Source: Zeugodacus cucurbitae (lineage: Eukaryota > Arthropoda > Insecta > Diptera > Tephritidae). Taken from it: 64,000 bases of DNA. The position numbers and the translations under genes are program-made. Positions within the stretch are counted from its first letter, which is position 1, and each line of letters opens with the position of its first letter. Under the pieces are notes generated by a model that worked only from the letters and a program-made list of their open reading frames with translations, did no database searches and had not been told where the DNA came from. This document shows positions 1-11,326 of this stretch, piece by piece. The stretch covers positions 35,297,501 through 35,361,500 of the forward strand of contig NC_071667.1 of the NCBI RefSeq assembly GCF_028554725.1. Reading direction: 5' to 3'.

Positions 1-1780
1 AGCCAGCCAGCATTGGGTCTGGACCTTCAGAAAACAAACTTGTAATATTTCATCAGAGAAAACACTTATCACTGAAAAACTCTCACAAGCTGCAGTTAAC
101 GACTGAGAAAACTGAAAGCGAGAATATTCCCTTTTAACGGTTGCGAAAGAGAGAACGAAAAATAAAACAAGTGTACGTCTCGCAGACGTATGTACGTTAT
201 CTAAGCAGGGTTAAGTACTGATACGTTACTCTGTCTGTCACTTCGGTTCATATACACGAAGAGTACCGTTTGTCTTCAAATGGCGATAGAGAATCTAGCC
301 ACTAGCGATCAGCTTATGCCTGATTTGTTTATGAATATTCGCATCAGCAGCAAATACCAGAAGTGATACAAACTAATGCTAGCGTTCGGTTGTACATTGT
401 TTGTATATCATCCCATAAACACTGATTTACTCAAGCACTTCAATTTACAAGTTCTTTGTGTTCTGATGGAAAGTGAAGCGCGTATGTGTATGTATGTATG
501 TACGCACTCGATGGAATTTCCATTGTTTACGCATCGAAAATTTGTAACATGCGCACCATTGTATAGAGAAGTAGAGAAACTATCAGCTAATAAAACGTAA
601 ACAATCCACAGCTGAGAGGGGTTCATGGAGAACTGTCAAGTAGTCCCCGGGGGTGAGTTTCTTTTGACATCCAAGATGGCTGACTTTCTGCCGGAAAATG
701 GCCTGTAGGATTTTTGCGAAATTTAATGAAAAGTTGTAAAAAAAAAACTACTGATTATTTGAAAGCTTTTAATACTTTTTCGATAAAAAAGAGTTCCTTT
801 TTTCACTAATTGTTACAACACCTCGTTCTACGTCCAAATTTAAGAATAATGAAAGCATTTATTTGGACTTCATTTTATCGAATATGGTGGCATAATTATT
901 CACCACAGAATTATGGTAGCAAGAATAGAGCAACCATGTAAGTTATTTGACAGTTTCTCTAGTTGTTGTTTTTGCTTTTCATAATTAAAGCTTTATTGAG
1001 ATAGGGTGGCAAAAGAATAAAACGAACAAGTTACAAAAAGGCAGAAAATACGTGTTAATTATGAATAAGGGCACAATGAACAGAATTTAATTTCATATAG
1101 CTAATATATAATGTATTGTACTCATTTGAAAATATAGTGTAATCTTAAATTTTTATGATTTATATGATTTAGCTTAAACAGCTAAAGGGACAAATATTTC
1201 TATATTTGAATGCAGTAACTTGGAAAATAATTTTTGTACAATTTGAAAAAAAAAACATTAGCTCCATATGTAGGTCTGCTGCCATAAAGTGGCCATACTT
1301 GACACACAATTAATGTTTCAAAGAAAAAAAATTTGTTCATATAATGTATTATGTAAATATAGACAAATACATAAAATTGATAATGTAACAAATTTATATC
1401 ATTATTATAAGAAGGGTTATTTTATTAACTGCTCTGTACACGAGGGATTTTAAAGGATTTTTAGAACATATAAAAAAAAAGATTTATAAAATATTGCAAA
1501 TGTGCAGACGTGAACCCGAAACATGTAAAAAGATGGATAACATCATATCTTCATGTCATGTGTCAACATTCATATATTTGAACTCATCGCTTCCCAGTGG
1601 ACTTTAAAGAACAATTTTGTTTGTGGGTGTTGCAAATAAATTAAGCAATAAATATAAAGTGCATGGAAATAAAAGTGGAGATATATATACATATATAGTT
1701 ATCAAGGTAAGTACTAACATCAAATTTTATTAATCATTAAATTTTATTAAAGTGTGTTCCCGTTGTCCAACTTGGAAGCA
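1..1780. other. AT-rich noncoding stretch
   Basis: I see no convincing gene here. Open frames are short and lack family signatures or codon continuity. The stretch has poly-A/T runs and TATG microsatellite tracts and no recognisable transposon protein. It may be the intergenic or intronic flank of the exon candidates that start at 1801. Confidence 0.4.
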
Positions 1781-1800
1781 TTAAAAAAAACTGAATGCAG

Positions 1801-2217
1801 ATATAGTGGCAGGTTCCAGTGCAGACTATGTAAGTTGTCTATATAATCCCTTAAGTTTCACTATTTGACTAATAAATATTATACCTATTTTTCTATAGAT
1901 AATAATCATTAAAAATATAATAGGCAAAACGGGGATTATTAAATCTATTGAGGGTATTTTCGAAAGGAGTCTTATTGTTCAGTTGAACTACGATGGCATT
2001 CATTCCAAATACTCCTTAAAGGAATGCAAGGGGTTAATCGGCTGCTTGTTTGGTAAATAATTTTAGAAAGAAAAAAATATATACATATTTTCTAAATTTT
2101 TTTTTGATTTCAGAGGCATCAATGAAAGAAGGATATTCCCATGGCGAGTTTGTTAAAGACTTGCGACAAGCTGGCGAAAAATCGTCATTTTATAACAAAC
2201 TCCATATTAAAATCTAA
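1801..2217 (+). CDS. Three terminal exons of an unrecognised gene (partial)
   Basis: I do not recognise this protein. Exon-like segments 1801-1829, 1899-2052 and 2114-2217 join in one open frame across two short introns (69 and 61 bp). The introns have canonical ends: donors TAT/GTAAGT and TTG/GTAAAT, acceptors CTATAG and TTTCAG. The frame ends in TAA at 2215-2217, and an AATAAA-like signal follows almost at once. The encoded C-terminus is about 95 residues, starting IVAGSSADY and ending NKLHIKI, with no obvious domain, signal or membrane segment. In the same frame upstream there is a stop at 1782, so earlier exons, if they exist, lie further 5' and were not found. It could also be the tail of a decayed transposon gene. 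Splice signals and open frame are seen directly; function is unknown. Confidence 0.4.
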
Positions 2218-2270
2218 AAAATAAAATATTTAAATAAAATTAATGGTGTCCACTGTTTCTGCTATTGGTA

Positions 2271-2560
2271 GGTTTATAGTAAGTAGTTACTAGTAATAGA
2301 AAAAATAGTTTGGAGGAAAGTACTTCGAAGTATACGAAATACTGGGTTTATAATAAGTAGTTACTAGTAATGGAAAAAATAGTTTGGAGGAAAGTACTTC
2401 GAAGTATACGAAATACTGGGTTTATAGTAAGTAGTTACCGAATTAATAAAATATTGGTGTGGGGAAAGTACTTCGAAGCACACGAAATATTAGGTTTATA
2501 GTAACTACCTACTGAATTAATCAAAATTAGGTGTGGGGAAAGTACTTTCCGTCATATGAA
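2271..2560. repeat. 74-bp tandem repeat array, about 3.9 copies
   Basis: The start GGTTTATAGTAA recurs at 2271, 2345, 2419 and 2493, an exact 74-bp period. The first two units are nearly identical. The third and fourth diverge, and the fourth is partial. Each unit holds GGAAAGTACTTCGAAG. The array lies directly 3' of the exon candidates ending at 2217. Confidence 0.85.
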
Positions 2561-3276
2561 TTCGTAAGCGAAGTGGAGGTCCTTCGCTTCAATGACATTG
2601 ATCAGAAAAACGAAATTAGATAGTATTATTGTAGGAAAGTACCTCTACTTGTTTTTTCAGTAGGAAGTATCCAATTCTTTCATACTTCCAAGTCCCACTG
2701 GGTTGTATCAGATGCGCAATCGTATAAAAGACATGTCAAATATACAAAAAGTTTTTACATTCTTATATACGTAAGTATATTTGTATGTAAGCATAACCAG
2801 GGAATCCCTTTATATGCGCAATCACAAACATATGTATGTAAAATATTACGAATTGCCATGCGCCATAGAAACAACAACAACTAGCTAGGTAGCTCTTTTC
2901 CCCACTACAGGCGTCGTTCTCGACAAACTGCTTCCTCGCGACGATGGCAAAAGCTATTCGAAAGAATCATATTTGCCATCAATTGTGGCAGAAATATAAA
3001 AATATGCGAAAAATAAGACTGCGGCCAGGCTTTGAACCCGACCACCGTCTAAATAGCGAATGCGTGCGTACCACCCGCACCATGATAGCTGTTGAAAATC
3101 AATTAGCTCAATTGATATTTTATAATCCATAGCACAATATGCTAGTTATAATAGAAATATAAGTATGATTCTCGGCCACTGCCAGTTTTCTCTCCTGAAG
3201 GAAATTGTTTGAATTTGTGAATCCAGAGAAACCGCTTTTAGTCCACTTGCTTTATTGTTGATACCAGGGATAAAGG
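2561..3276. other. Noncoding; contains a tRNA-like patch
   Basis: There is no supported gene. The open frame at 2944-3132 has no family features and overlaps the tRNA-like patch on the other strand. The remainder is microsatellite-rich AT DNA. Confidence 0.4.
2995..3100 (-). repeat. tRNA-like (SINE head-like) sequence
   Basis: Read on the minus strand there is a D-arm-like hairpin, GTGCG-GGTGGTA-CGCAC. Downstream is a B-box-like GGGTTCAAAGCC flanked by a wobble-containing T stem. A good anticodon arm and acceptor stem are missing, so this is not a functional tRNA. A tRNA-derived SINE head or tRNA pseudogene is plausible, but I could not identify a SINE body or A-tail. Confidence 0.3.
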
Positions 3277-3836
3277 GATGTCCAACTTATTCCAGTGTGA
3301 GAGCGTCTGAAAATTTGCATTTTTTGTAACAGTTTGCATTATTACCAGATCAGACAAAATACAAATTTTTGGGCATTTAAATTAAAATACCCAACATTTA
3401 TTACGGCTAATAATTATTTTACACTTAATGATTAATATAAATAATAACTATTTAAATCTCGGTTAGCGATATTATGGTATATTGAACCAATCGGTTTTCA
3501 AACTTTCAGTGGTATATAAAATAAATCAATACGTATCAACTGGCAAATAATATTTTTTTCCATGGAAAACTATAATCTCGCTGCTGCAGATCACAAAACA
3601 TTTTTTCAAATACCTTAAAATTTCGCGTTTCCTTTTATATTTATTGTTTTAAGTGATCTTGCACGGCGGTTATAAATGTCTCCGTCGCATTATTTTTTGG
3701 CAACATTTCAATCTGGCCGTCCCTCTTTTCCAATTACGAAACGTCAAAACCTCCTCATCTCGACAAACTGTCAAAGTTTAGGTGGTTTTGACGTTTGATA
3801 TTGCGCTCTCACTTCCAGTGAGATGAGAGTTGTACA
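3277..3836. mobile_element. P-like non-autonomous element (MITE), about 560 bp
   Basis: The left end holds GGATGTCCAACTTATTCCAG followed by GTGAGAGCG. The right end, read in reverse complement, gives CAACTCTCATCTCACTGGAA then GTGAGAGCG. The right 110 bp in reverse complement closely resembles 43981-44090, the 5' end of the THAP/P-like element there, including CTTTGACAGTTT and GGTTTTGACGTTTC. I infer a deletion derivative of that P-like family. No protein is encoded and no clean target duplication was found. Confidence 0.5.
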
Positions 3837-5148
3837 TACTTATCTTTATCTTTGGTTGATACGCATGCGTTTATGAATAAAAATGCTGTTGTAATTTTTT
3901 GTTGTAGGCGAGTTGTTTTTTTTGAAGATGTGTCGAAGTGACAAATGTGAGGAATGTAGATTTGTATGTTCACATTTATACGTATGTATGTACATAAATA
4001 TATATTTCTGCACGCGTATGGTAGCAAAAATATTTGAACATACACATTGTTATGAAATTTGCCGACGGCAAATCAATGATTGTTCGAGTTCATAATGATA
4101 TTATAGATTATTATATAGTTTAATTAAATAATTAAAGAATAAGACAAACTTTTAAATCGGATACAAATAAGAATTTACTTAAAATAAATAAAAAAATATC
4201 TAATAAAAATTAAATAAAATAAAAATATTTATGAATAATATATAAATTTAATAGAACATGACTTTCAGAATTGCCTACCATCAATTGACAAATAAACCGT
4301 GAATTATCATACATACATTCATACATTCACACATATTTTCCTATTTTGCCTAACCATTGAATTGAAGGCGTTGGGAACGCTCAGAGTTCGACTCCCTAGT
4401 GCCAGCTTGTATATTTCTAATAATTTGTTCTTCAAGACTCTCTGGCACGCGACTGCGATGCGAAGAAAATTACTTGCAAAACGATTTTCAGTTTCAGATT
4501 AAGATTCTCCATCACTGAGTCTTTTTGATACCCTCATCTAAGAACTATTTCCTGAAAGTTGATATTCTAGCAATAAATATAGCCTTGTTACTCGGGGTGA
4601 ATGTAGCTTTCCAATGGTGAAAGAATTTTTGAAATCGGCACAGTAGTTTTTGAGTTCATTCAATACAAACATACATACAAACCTTACCTCTTTATAATAG
4701 TAGTATGGATTACAATTTCTCGCAATCTTTTTCATTTTAGTGAAAATAAAGCCTCTTTTCCAACGGCTTTGTCCTAACCACATGTCCCTCGGGAAAAGTG
4801 AACAGAGAAGGAGCCGCAGAAATTGAGCGACTCAATGGTCGAAATTTTCAGTGATTTGTTAAATCTTCTTCTCAGAAAGCCCAACGAACCTCTAGCTAAA
4901 ATATTAGAAAATGTATTTGTTTTTGAATGTATTGATTGTATTGGTTCATTTAGATTTAGATTACATATACCTTGCGTTACCAAAAAATGTGGTATTTATA
5001 TGTACCACTATAGTGATCTGTGTTAAATTGGTTTTAATATAAATATATGTAAATGTAGTAAATAAGTTTAGTAAGAGCTTGACAAGTTAATAATAAATAT
5101 TATTGATCTGTAACACATACTTAATATCGATTTTAGCAATTCAACATT
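3837..5148. other. Noncoding; possible retroposon tail near 4540-4720
   Basis: No gene is supported. The stretch 4600-4720 (AATACAAACATACATACAAAC then CTCTTTATAATAGTAGTATGG) resembles the 3' tails of RTE/SINE retroposons common in insects, but I see no body or target duplication. The open frame 4823-5026 reads smoothly for about 30 codons but shows no domain, so I leave it uncalled. Confidence 0.3.
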
Positions 5149-5538
5149 TTAGCTAGGATCAAATAATATTTTAAGCAAATAAATGAACATACCTTTCAAA
5201 AGACATTTTGAACTATTTTGTTTCACTACGAAACTATTCACTCGGGCACATGAATTTTCTAGCAGAATATTGTGATGCGTTCCTTTGTCTATTTTGCCAA
5301 AGTTATCTATATTTCGGTAATCCATAATGTTGTTTTCATTAATTTCATCACGTTTCTTTTGGAGATAACATGTGATACGGTTTTTAATTTCAATTTTATC
5401 CACTGCTATTTGCACTAATTCATTTGGCACAGATATTTCATTACGTATTTGAGTTTTTGGGAAAATAAATTTGACTTTGTTGATTGCTGTAATAAAATAT
5501 GAAATAGTCATTAATATTAAAATGGTTAGCACTATCAT
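5149..5538 (-). CDS. Possible first exon of a small secreted or membrane protein
   Basis: This is an unrecognised 129-codon open frame. Its first ~20 residues (MIVLTILILMTISYFITAIN) are strongly hydrophobic and look like a signal peptide or anchor. A polar, Lys/Asn/Ile-rich region with two cysteines follows. Near the end, TGTCTTTTGAAAG/GTATGTTC is a good splice donor, so the coding part may stop around codon 115 and continue in an unseen exon at lower coordinates. Chance frames of this length do occur in AT-rich DNA. The signal-like start plus the donor is the only support. No neighbour suggests a role. Confidence 0.3.
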   Translation of the reverse strand: MIVLTILILMTISYFITAINKVKFIFPKTQIRNEISVPNELVQIAVDKIEIKNRITCYLQKKRDEINENNIMDYRNIDNFGKIDKGTHHNILLENSCARVNSFVVKQNSSKCLLKGMFIYLLKILFDPS

Positions 5539-5602
5539 ACTTTTATAAATATATCTTTCAACTTTTACAGATTACTGGAATACGATAATATTACTGGAAA
5601 CC

Positions 5603-6884
5603 AGTAAGGAAAGGCTAAGTTCGGGTGCAACCGAGCATTTTATACTCTCGCAATTTATTGAAGACATTTTATTAAAATAACATACAAATTTATCCATAAA
5701 TTCGGCATAAAGTTTAATAGAATAACGAAAATCGTATATAGGGGTTGAGGTAATTCCTGAACCGATTTCATTCATTTTCACCAGCAAGGTACACTATATC
5801 CAAGACTATATGCTCACTTAATTTTGACAAGATATTTCACATATTAACCAATACATATAAGCGGAATAAAGCTCACCGTATTTTTGAAAAACCTATTATT
5901 AGGTATATGGGAGATGTTATGACCCGATTTTAATAATTTTTGGAACAGAGGCACGCTATTAAAAGAAAACAATTTCCTCTGAATTACATTAAATTATCTG
6001 AGAGATTTACCCATATTTTCGGTTAAAATTTACCCTTAGGTGCTGAGTTCGATATCTTGCACCTTGAAAAGTTCTTCAGAAGTGAAGTGATATGCACTAT
6101 TTGTGTAAAGTTTTATTCCGCTATCTTCATTGGTTCCTTATGTTTACATTATAAAGTGAAGGAATAAGATTGAATTCAAAATTGAGTTATAAAGAAAGTA
6201 GTCGCGGTTGTGAACCGCTTTTGCCCATCTTCCATATTGTAAAAAAATCGGAGTGCAGCTTGCTTATGCTATATCTTCTATAAAATTTACTGTTTCTGAC
6301 GGTTTTCGTTAGTGAATTAACCCACTTTTAGTAATTTTATGTATGGGAGGTAAGTTTGTTTATTATCCGATTTCAACATTGTCTATGGTGGGGTAAGTAA
6401 GAGAACCGACTGCAGAAGGTTTGGTTTATATAGCTTTATTGGTTTGCGAGTTATATACAAATAACCGATTTGTGGGCGGGGCCACACCCACTTCCCCAAA
6501 CAAAATACACCCAAATATGCCCCTTCCTAGTACGATCCTTTATCCAAAATTTTACTTTTATCACTTCATATATGGCTAAGTTATGACACGTTATGTGTTT
6601 TTGGTTTTCGCCATTTTGTGGGAGTGGCAATGGTCCGATGTCGCCCATTTTCGACAGCAACTCTCTCACGGTCCCAAGGAATATTTGTGCCAAATTTCGC
6701 CAAAATATGTTAACATTTTTAGACGGACGGCCAGACATCTGGATTGAAATCTACTCGGCACCCTGATCACTTTGGTATATATGACTCTATATCTAACTCT
6801 TTTAGTTTTAGGTGTTACAAACAACCGTTATGTGAACCAAACTATAATACTCTCTTAGTAACTTTTGTTGCGAGAGTATAAAAA
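5603..6884 (-). repeat. Hairpin-ended dispersed repeat, copy A
   Basis: This is the first of at least seven copies of one family in the window. One end reads AGTAAGGAAAGGCTAAGTTC with TATACTCTCGCAA just inside. The other end, in reverse complement, is TATACTCTCGCAACAAAAGT, which folds with the following AACTAAGAGAGTATTATAG. Conserved internal blocks include GTGGGCGTGGCC-type palindromes and GACGGACGG tracts. There is no coding capacity, so I infer a non-autonomous transposon of unknown superfamily. Strand is given relative to the 11782 copy. Confidence 0.7.
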
Positions 6885-6907
6885 TAATACGAGCTGCAAA
6901 GCGAAAT

Positions 6908-7540
6908 AAAGGAGGTACAATGTTCTATAAAACTGCTGGTGTATCCCGATACCCCAGACTTGATAAGGAAGCGAAGCGAATGGGTCTGGTTGTGAATGAA
7001 GACAAGACGAAATATCTCCTGTCATCAAACAATCAGTCAGCGCATTCGCGTTGGGCTCTTACGTCACTGTTAACAATCAGAACTTTGAAGTTGTAGATAA
7101 TTTCGTCTACTTTAGAACCAGGATTAACACCAATAACACTGTCAGCCTTATAATCCAACGCAGAATCACTCTTGCCAACAGATGCTACTATAGACTGAGT
7201 AGTCAATTGAAAAGTAAAGACCTCGACGAACCAATACTAAACTCTACAAGTCCTCATCATTTCCGTCCTGTTTTATGCTGCAGGCGATGGAATAATATGA
7301 GTTATTCGACGGCGTTGGCATACATATGTAGTTCAGGGAATAAAAAGACAGCTGCTACGCTGGCAGCTTTGAAAGTGTTTGATGCAGTACCCGCTGGTGG
7401 AAGAGCAAGATCAGGGGGACATCGACCTGGTTTCGGATAGAATTTGCAATTGGCGCCAAATTGCGAGAAAAGGAGACCAATCGCGCTTTTATTGATTTGG
7501 CTATAATTGCGGAAGCGGTGCCTATGTATCGAATGCCTGG
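6908..7540 (+). pseudogene. RTE-clade LINE relic, 3' part of ORF
   Basis: The sequence matches the RTE element at 35166-38096 from just upstream of its YADD box (about 37257) to the ORF end. It has large internal deletions and frameshifts. The open frame 7051-7440 keeps pieces such as QRRITLANRCYYRLS and KVFDAVPAGG but loses the frame in between. It is a dead, rearranged 3' fragment lying between two copies of the hairpin repeat. No polymerase function is possible. Confidence 0.8.
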
Positions 7541-8978
7541 TTTAACACTCTGTATTTAGGTTCTGTGGGTTGGGTGGGTTTCAGAGGTTAAAAAAAAGGT
7601 TTTTAACTTTTTTTAATATACCCAGTCATATATTTCATTTTCAATACATAATATAAAAAATACATATTTGAACAATATTTTGTGAAATTTGTATTCAAAA
7701 TTCCGAATACTCAGCCGTACATCTCCCATGACGTCTCAAAAAATTGCCCTTGCCGTGGACATCGTAACTCATCATTGGTTCACTTAAAATAAATAATAAA
7801 TAAACCAAAAATATTTCGACATTATAAGGATAAATCTCGTTAATGAACGATGGAAGCAAAAAAATTTCCAATTTTAACTTCGAACAAAAAAAGTTTTTTG
7901 GCATACGGGGGTAAACTTTAGTACAGTTGATATCCTTTTTGCATGGTTAACTGGGACAGTAAATTACTCGTGCACAAGAAATCAAATTTTTATATGTCAC
8001 TATTGGGACCAATTTAAGAAAAAAACATCCGTGTGTCTTCTTTTTCCTTACTTCTTCATACAGCTTCATATATGTATTTGTTTACGTATTGAAATTGTTG
8101 CAACCTTTTCACCGCCTTTTAAATCTAAAATTTGTATTTTTTAGTTTAAACCTAATTTAGAATTTATTAAATTTTATTAACAGCAAATTATTTGCGACGT
8201 ATTGACGTATGGAATTCTGATTTTATTGCAAAAAGGATACAATTAAAATAAAAAATCTGTGTAAAAAAGTAAAATCGTCTAAAAATGGTAACTGGGAAGT
8301 GTACAAAAACACCTTATAAAAAACCGTAAAAAAACTTTTTGGCACAATTCCCATTACTATGGCGCCGCGATCTGAGGGAAAGAGGACGTCCTCCCGGTTA
8401 AAAAAAAAATATGGGGTTATAGGTACCGCAGACGCCTAGTTTTCGAGATATTACGCTGTAAAGATAAAAAATCCAAATTTTCAACAAGCAATTTCACACA
8501 CTTTAACACATTTTACGCTCTTTTTCACTTCAAATATTTGAAATTCCATTACTAACATTCAATAAAATTCAAATTTTATATTTATTTAAAAATTTTTTTA
8601 AACAAAATTTACTTATTTTAAGAATTACTTTTCACTCTAAGATTTATGTGTTTACAATTATGCGGAAAGCGAGAGCTGCCACATTGTAGATACCATATAT
8701 AAATTCATCCATAAATTCCTTTTTTTGCGAAAATTCCTCTTTTTTGCCAAAATTCATCTTCTTTTATTTAACAAAATGAATTTTATTCGACCAGGGTTAT
8801 TTTTTTAAAACGCGGCGAAAAAAGTTTGGACACCCCGGTTCGGTTTTTGGTTTTTCCAACATCATCAAATCGTTTTGTCGCCCTGTTCTGAAAATCTGAA
8901 TCGTTACAATTTTCCGATTTCATATTCGGCAAGATAACTATAGCGATTTTGAATCCAACTTAAATTTTTGTTGATAAC
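7541..8978. other. AT-rich noncoding stretch
   Basis: I find no gene or recognisable transposon protein. Homopolymer T and A runs are frequent. The 69-codon frame at 7695-7904 has no features. Confidence 0.4.
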
Positions 8979-10045
8979 AAGTAAGGAAAGGCTAAGTTCG
9001 GGTGCAACTGAACATTTTATACTCTCACAATTCATTGATGTAATTTTATAAAGATAACACAATTCGACCCATATATTCGGCATAAACTCCAATAGAATAA
9101 CGAAAATCATCATATATAGTATATGAGGGCTGAGGTAATTCCTGAACCGATTATACTCATTTTCACCAACAAGATAAAATATATCGAAGACTATACACTC
9201 ACTTAATTTTGCTAAGATATATCGCATATTCAACGATTTATAAATCCCAACGTATTTTTGAAAAACCTATAATTAGGAATATGGGATCTAGGAAAATTTA
9301 TGACCCGATTTTTGGTACAGAGACAAACAATTATAAGAAAAAGATTATCTCTGAATTACATTAAAATATCTGAGAGATTTACCTATATTTTCGTTGAAAT
9401 TTTACTCTTATTCACTGAGCTCTTCATGATCGATATCCGGGCCTTGAAAAGTTATAGTTGTGGAAAATTTTTCCACAAGTTAAGCCACAGAAGATATACA
9501 GTATTTATGTAGAGTTTAATTCCCCTAACTTCATTGGTTCCTGTAAAAAACTTGGTAAGTACCTCGAGACACTTAAGCGGTATTTATTTAAGTGCCTTTC
9601 CCGCTTAAGTGTCTCAAAAGCCTTGCATGTTAAGAAGGGCACTTAAGCGGGGATTACTGTATTATAAAGTGAACGAATCAGATGAGTTATAAGGGAAGTG
9701 GCGTGCTTGTGAACCCGTTTCGCCAATTTTATATACCGAATTTCATTGAAATTGGTCGAGTAGTTCCTGAGATATGGTTTTTGACCCATAAGTGGGCGAC
9801 GCCACGCCCATTTTCCATTTTGTAAAAAAATCTGAGTACAGCTTCTTTCTGCCATTTCATCTGTAAAATTTAGTGTTTCTGACGTTTTTCGTTAGTGAGT
9901 AAACTCACTTTTAGTAATTTTCAACATACCCTTTGTATGGGAGGTGGGCCATAACCATATTATCCGATTTCTTTCATTTTTGAACTGTTTTAAGGAGTTG
10001 CCTAACTAAACGACTGCAGAAAGTTTGGGTTATATAGCTTTATTT
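8979..10045 (-). repeat. Hairpin-ended dispersed repeat, copy B (truncated)
   Basis: It begins AAGTAAGGAAAGGCTAAGTT with TATACTCTCACAA inside, as copy A does, and aligns with copy A until about 10045. There it stops before the hairpin end. A pogo-like MITE interrupts it at about 9546-9659, splitting sequence that is continuous in copy A near 6140. Confidence 0.7.
9546..9659. mobile_element. Short pogo-like MITE inside repeat copy B
   Basis: The right end GCACTTAAGCGGGGATTACTG followed by TA matches the terminal motif of the 31832-32493 element. Internally it repeats CACTTAAGCGG in both orientations. The left terminus is degraded. It separates CATTGGTTCCTGTA from TATTATAAAGTGAA, which are adjacent in copy A. 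Confidence 0.55.
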
Positions 10046-10128
10046 TTTTTTCTGTTTCGGTGAACTCCAAGAAATTTGCGTCTCTGCAAATTCTTAATAT
10101 AACAATTTTTTTTAAGTGAAAACTTCTT

Positions 10129-10296
10129 ATGGCGCGTTAGGCACTTTTGTGGGTGAGCATTTTCAGCCGTTTTCGCGACAGATGAGATTTTACACAGATA
10201 TACATTGCTTTGATAAACTTGATTTTTTATGTACAATTTCTCATGAAGCGAGCGCACCTAAAAATGCTCACCCAAAATAGTGCCCAACGCGCCAAA
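10129..10296. repeat. Foldback with about 38-bp arms
   Basis: The left arm GGCGCGTTAGGCACTTTTGT then GGGTGAGCATTTT is mirrored by AAAATGCTCACCC-AAAATAGTGCCCAACGCGCC at the right. The loop is about 95 bp. It abuts the truncated end of copy B and contains no gene. Confidence 0.7.
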
Positions 10297-10496
10297 AGTT
10301 CAAGTTGTCACTTCTGCCTGCACTCCCGGAGTGCAACCCCACTCGGTTTTTAAATTATTAATTTATAACCGTTTTAACATTTTTGATAAGTTTTCATAAG
10401 CTTTATAAATTAACTAATAATCGTTTTTAACATTTTTGAATAGTTTTTCTTGAGTTCAACCACATAACTACCGTTACGCTCATATTTATTTAATTG

Positions 10497-11326
10497 TTAT
10501 ACTCTCGCAACAGAAGTTGCTAAGAGAGTATTATAGTTTTGTTCACATAGCGGTTGTTTGTAAATCATAAAACTAAACGAGTTAGATATAGGGTTATATA
10601 TATCAAAATGATCAGGATGAAAGATTTTTTATATACATACTTGATACAGAATAAAGTTCTACGACAAAAAACTATGATATGCAAATAAATAAAACGGAGT
10701 CATTAAAAAATCCATCATCTATGGTTTCTAGCATGTGGCAACGCTCGGTTTCCACATAATTGTAAACACAGAAACCTTTTCAGCTATTAGTGTGAGAAAA
10801 TATCGTTAAAGTGTGTGAAATACCATGTGTTACTTATAGAAAAAAAATTACTTTTAAACATGAATATTTCAAAAACTATAAGTCCGATCAAGAATATTTA
10901 TATATAATCCTGCTCTGGAGGGTCTCCTCTCTCATACGATACCCCTCATTGGAAGTGTCAAACCCCGACCGCCAAAGTAATCGGGATCGTGCCAACCGTT
11001 TAAAAAGGAGATCAATTTCGTCATTTTGTGTGCGTGGCAGTGGTCCGATTTTGCTCATTTTCGGAAGCAACCTTCCTATAGTGCCAAGAAATAAGTGTGC
11101 AAAGTTTCATCAAGATATCTTAATTTTTACTCAAGTTACAGCTTGCACAGACGGACGGACGGACGGACAGACAGACATTCGGATTTGAACTCCACTCTTC
11201 ACCCTGATCACTTTGGTATATATAACCCTATATATAACTCGTTTAGTTTTGGGTGTTACAAACAACCGTTATATGAACAAAACTATAATACTCTCTTTAG
11301 CAACATTTGTTGCGAGAGTATAAAAA
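10497..11326. repeat. Foldback element made of two facing hairpin-repeat ends (copy C)
   Basis: The left 130 bp (TTATACTCTCGCAACAGAAG onward) and the right 330 bp (reverse complement) are both the 5' end of the dispersed family, facing each other. Unrelated AT-rich DNA of about 370 bp lies between them. It could be a foldback derivative or two truncated copies inserted in opposite directions. Confidence 0.6.

Noticed and set aside
2271..2560. CRISPR-like array
   Set aside because: The units are contiguous 74-bp tandem repeats without unique spacers, in a eukaryotic genome.
2944..3132. Plus-strand 62-codon ORF
   Set aside because: It coincides with the tRNA-like patch on the other strand and has no protein features.
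4823..5026. 67-codon plus frame with a leucine-rich start (DLLNLLLRKPNEPLAKILEN)
   Set aside because: It superficially resembles a DPY-30/RIIa-type helix, but it is too short and has no supporting exons.
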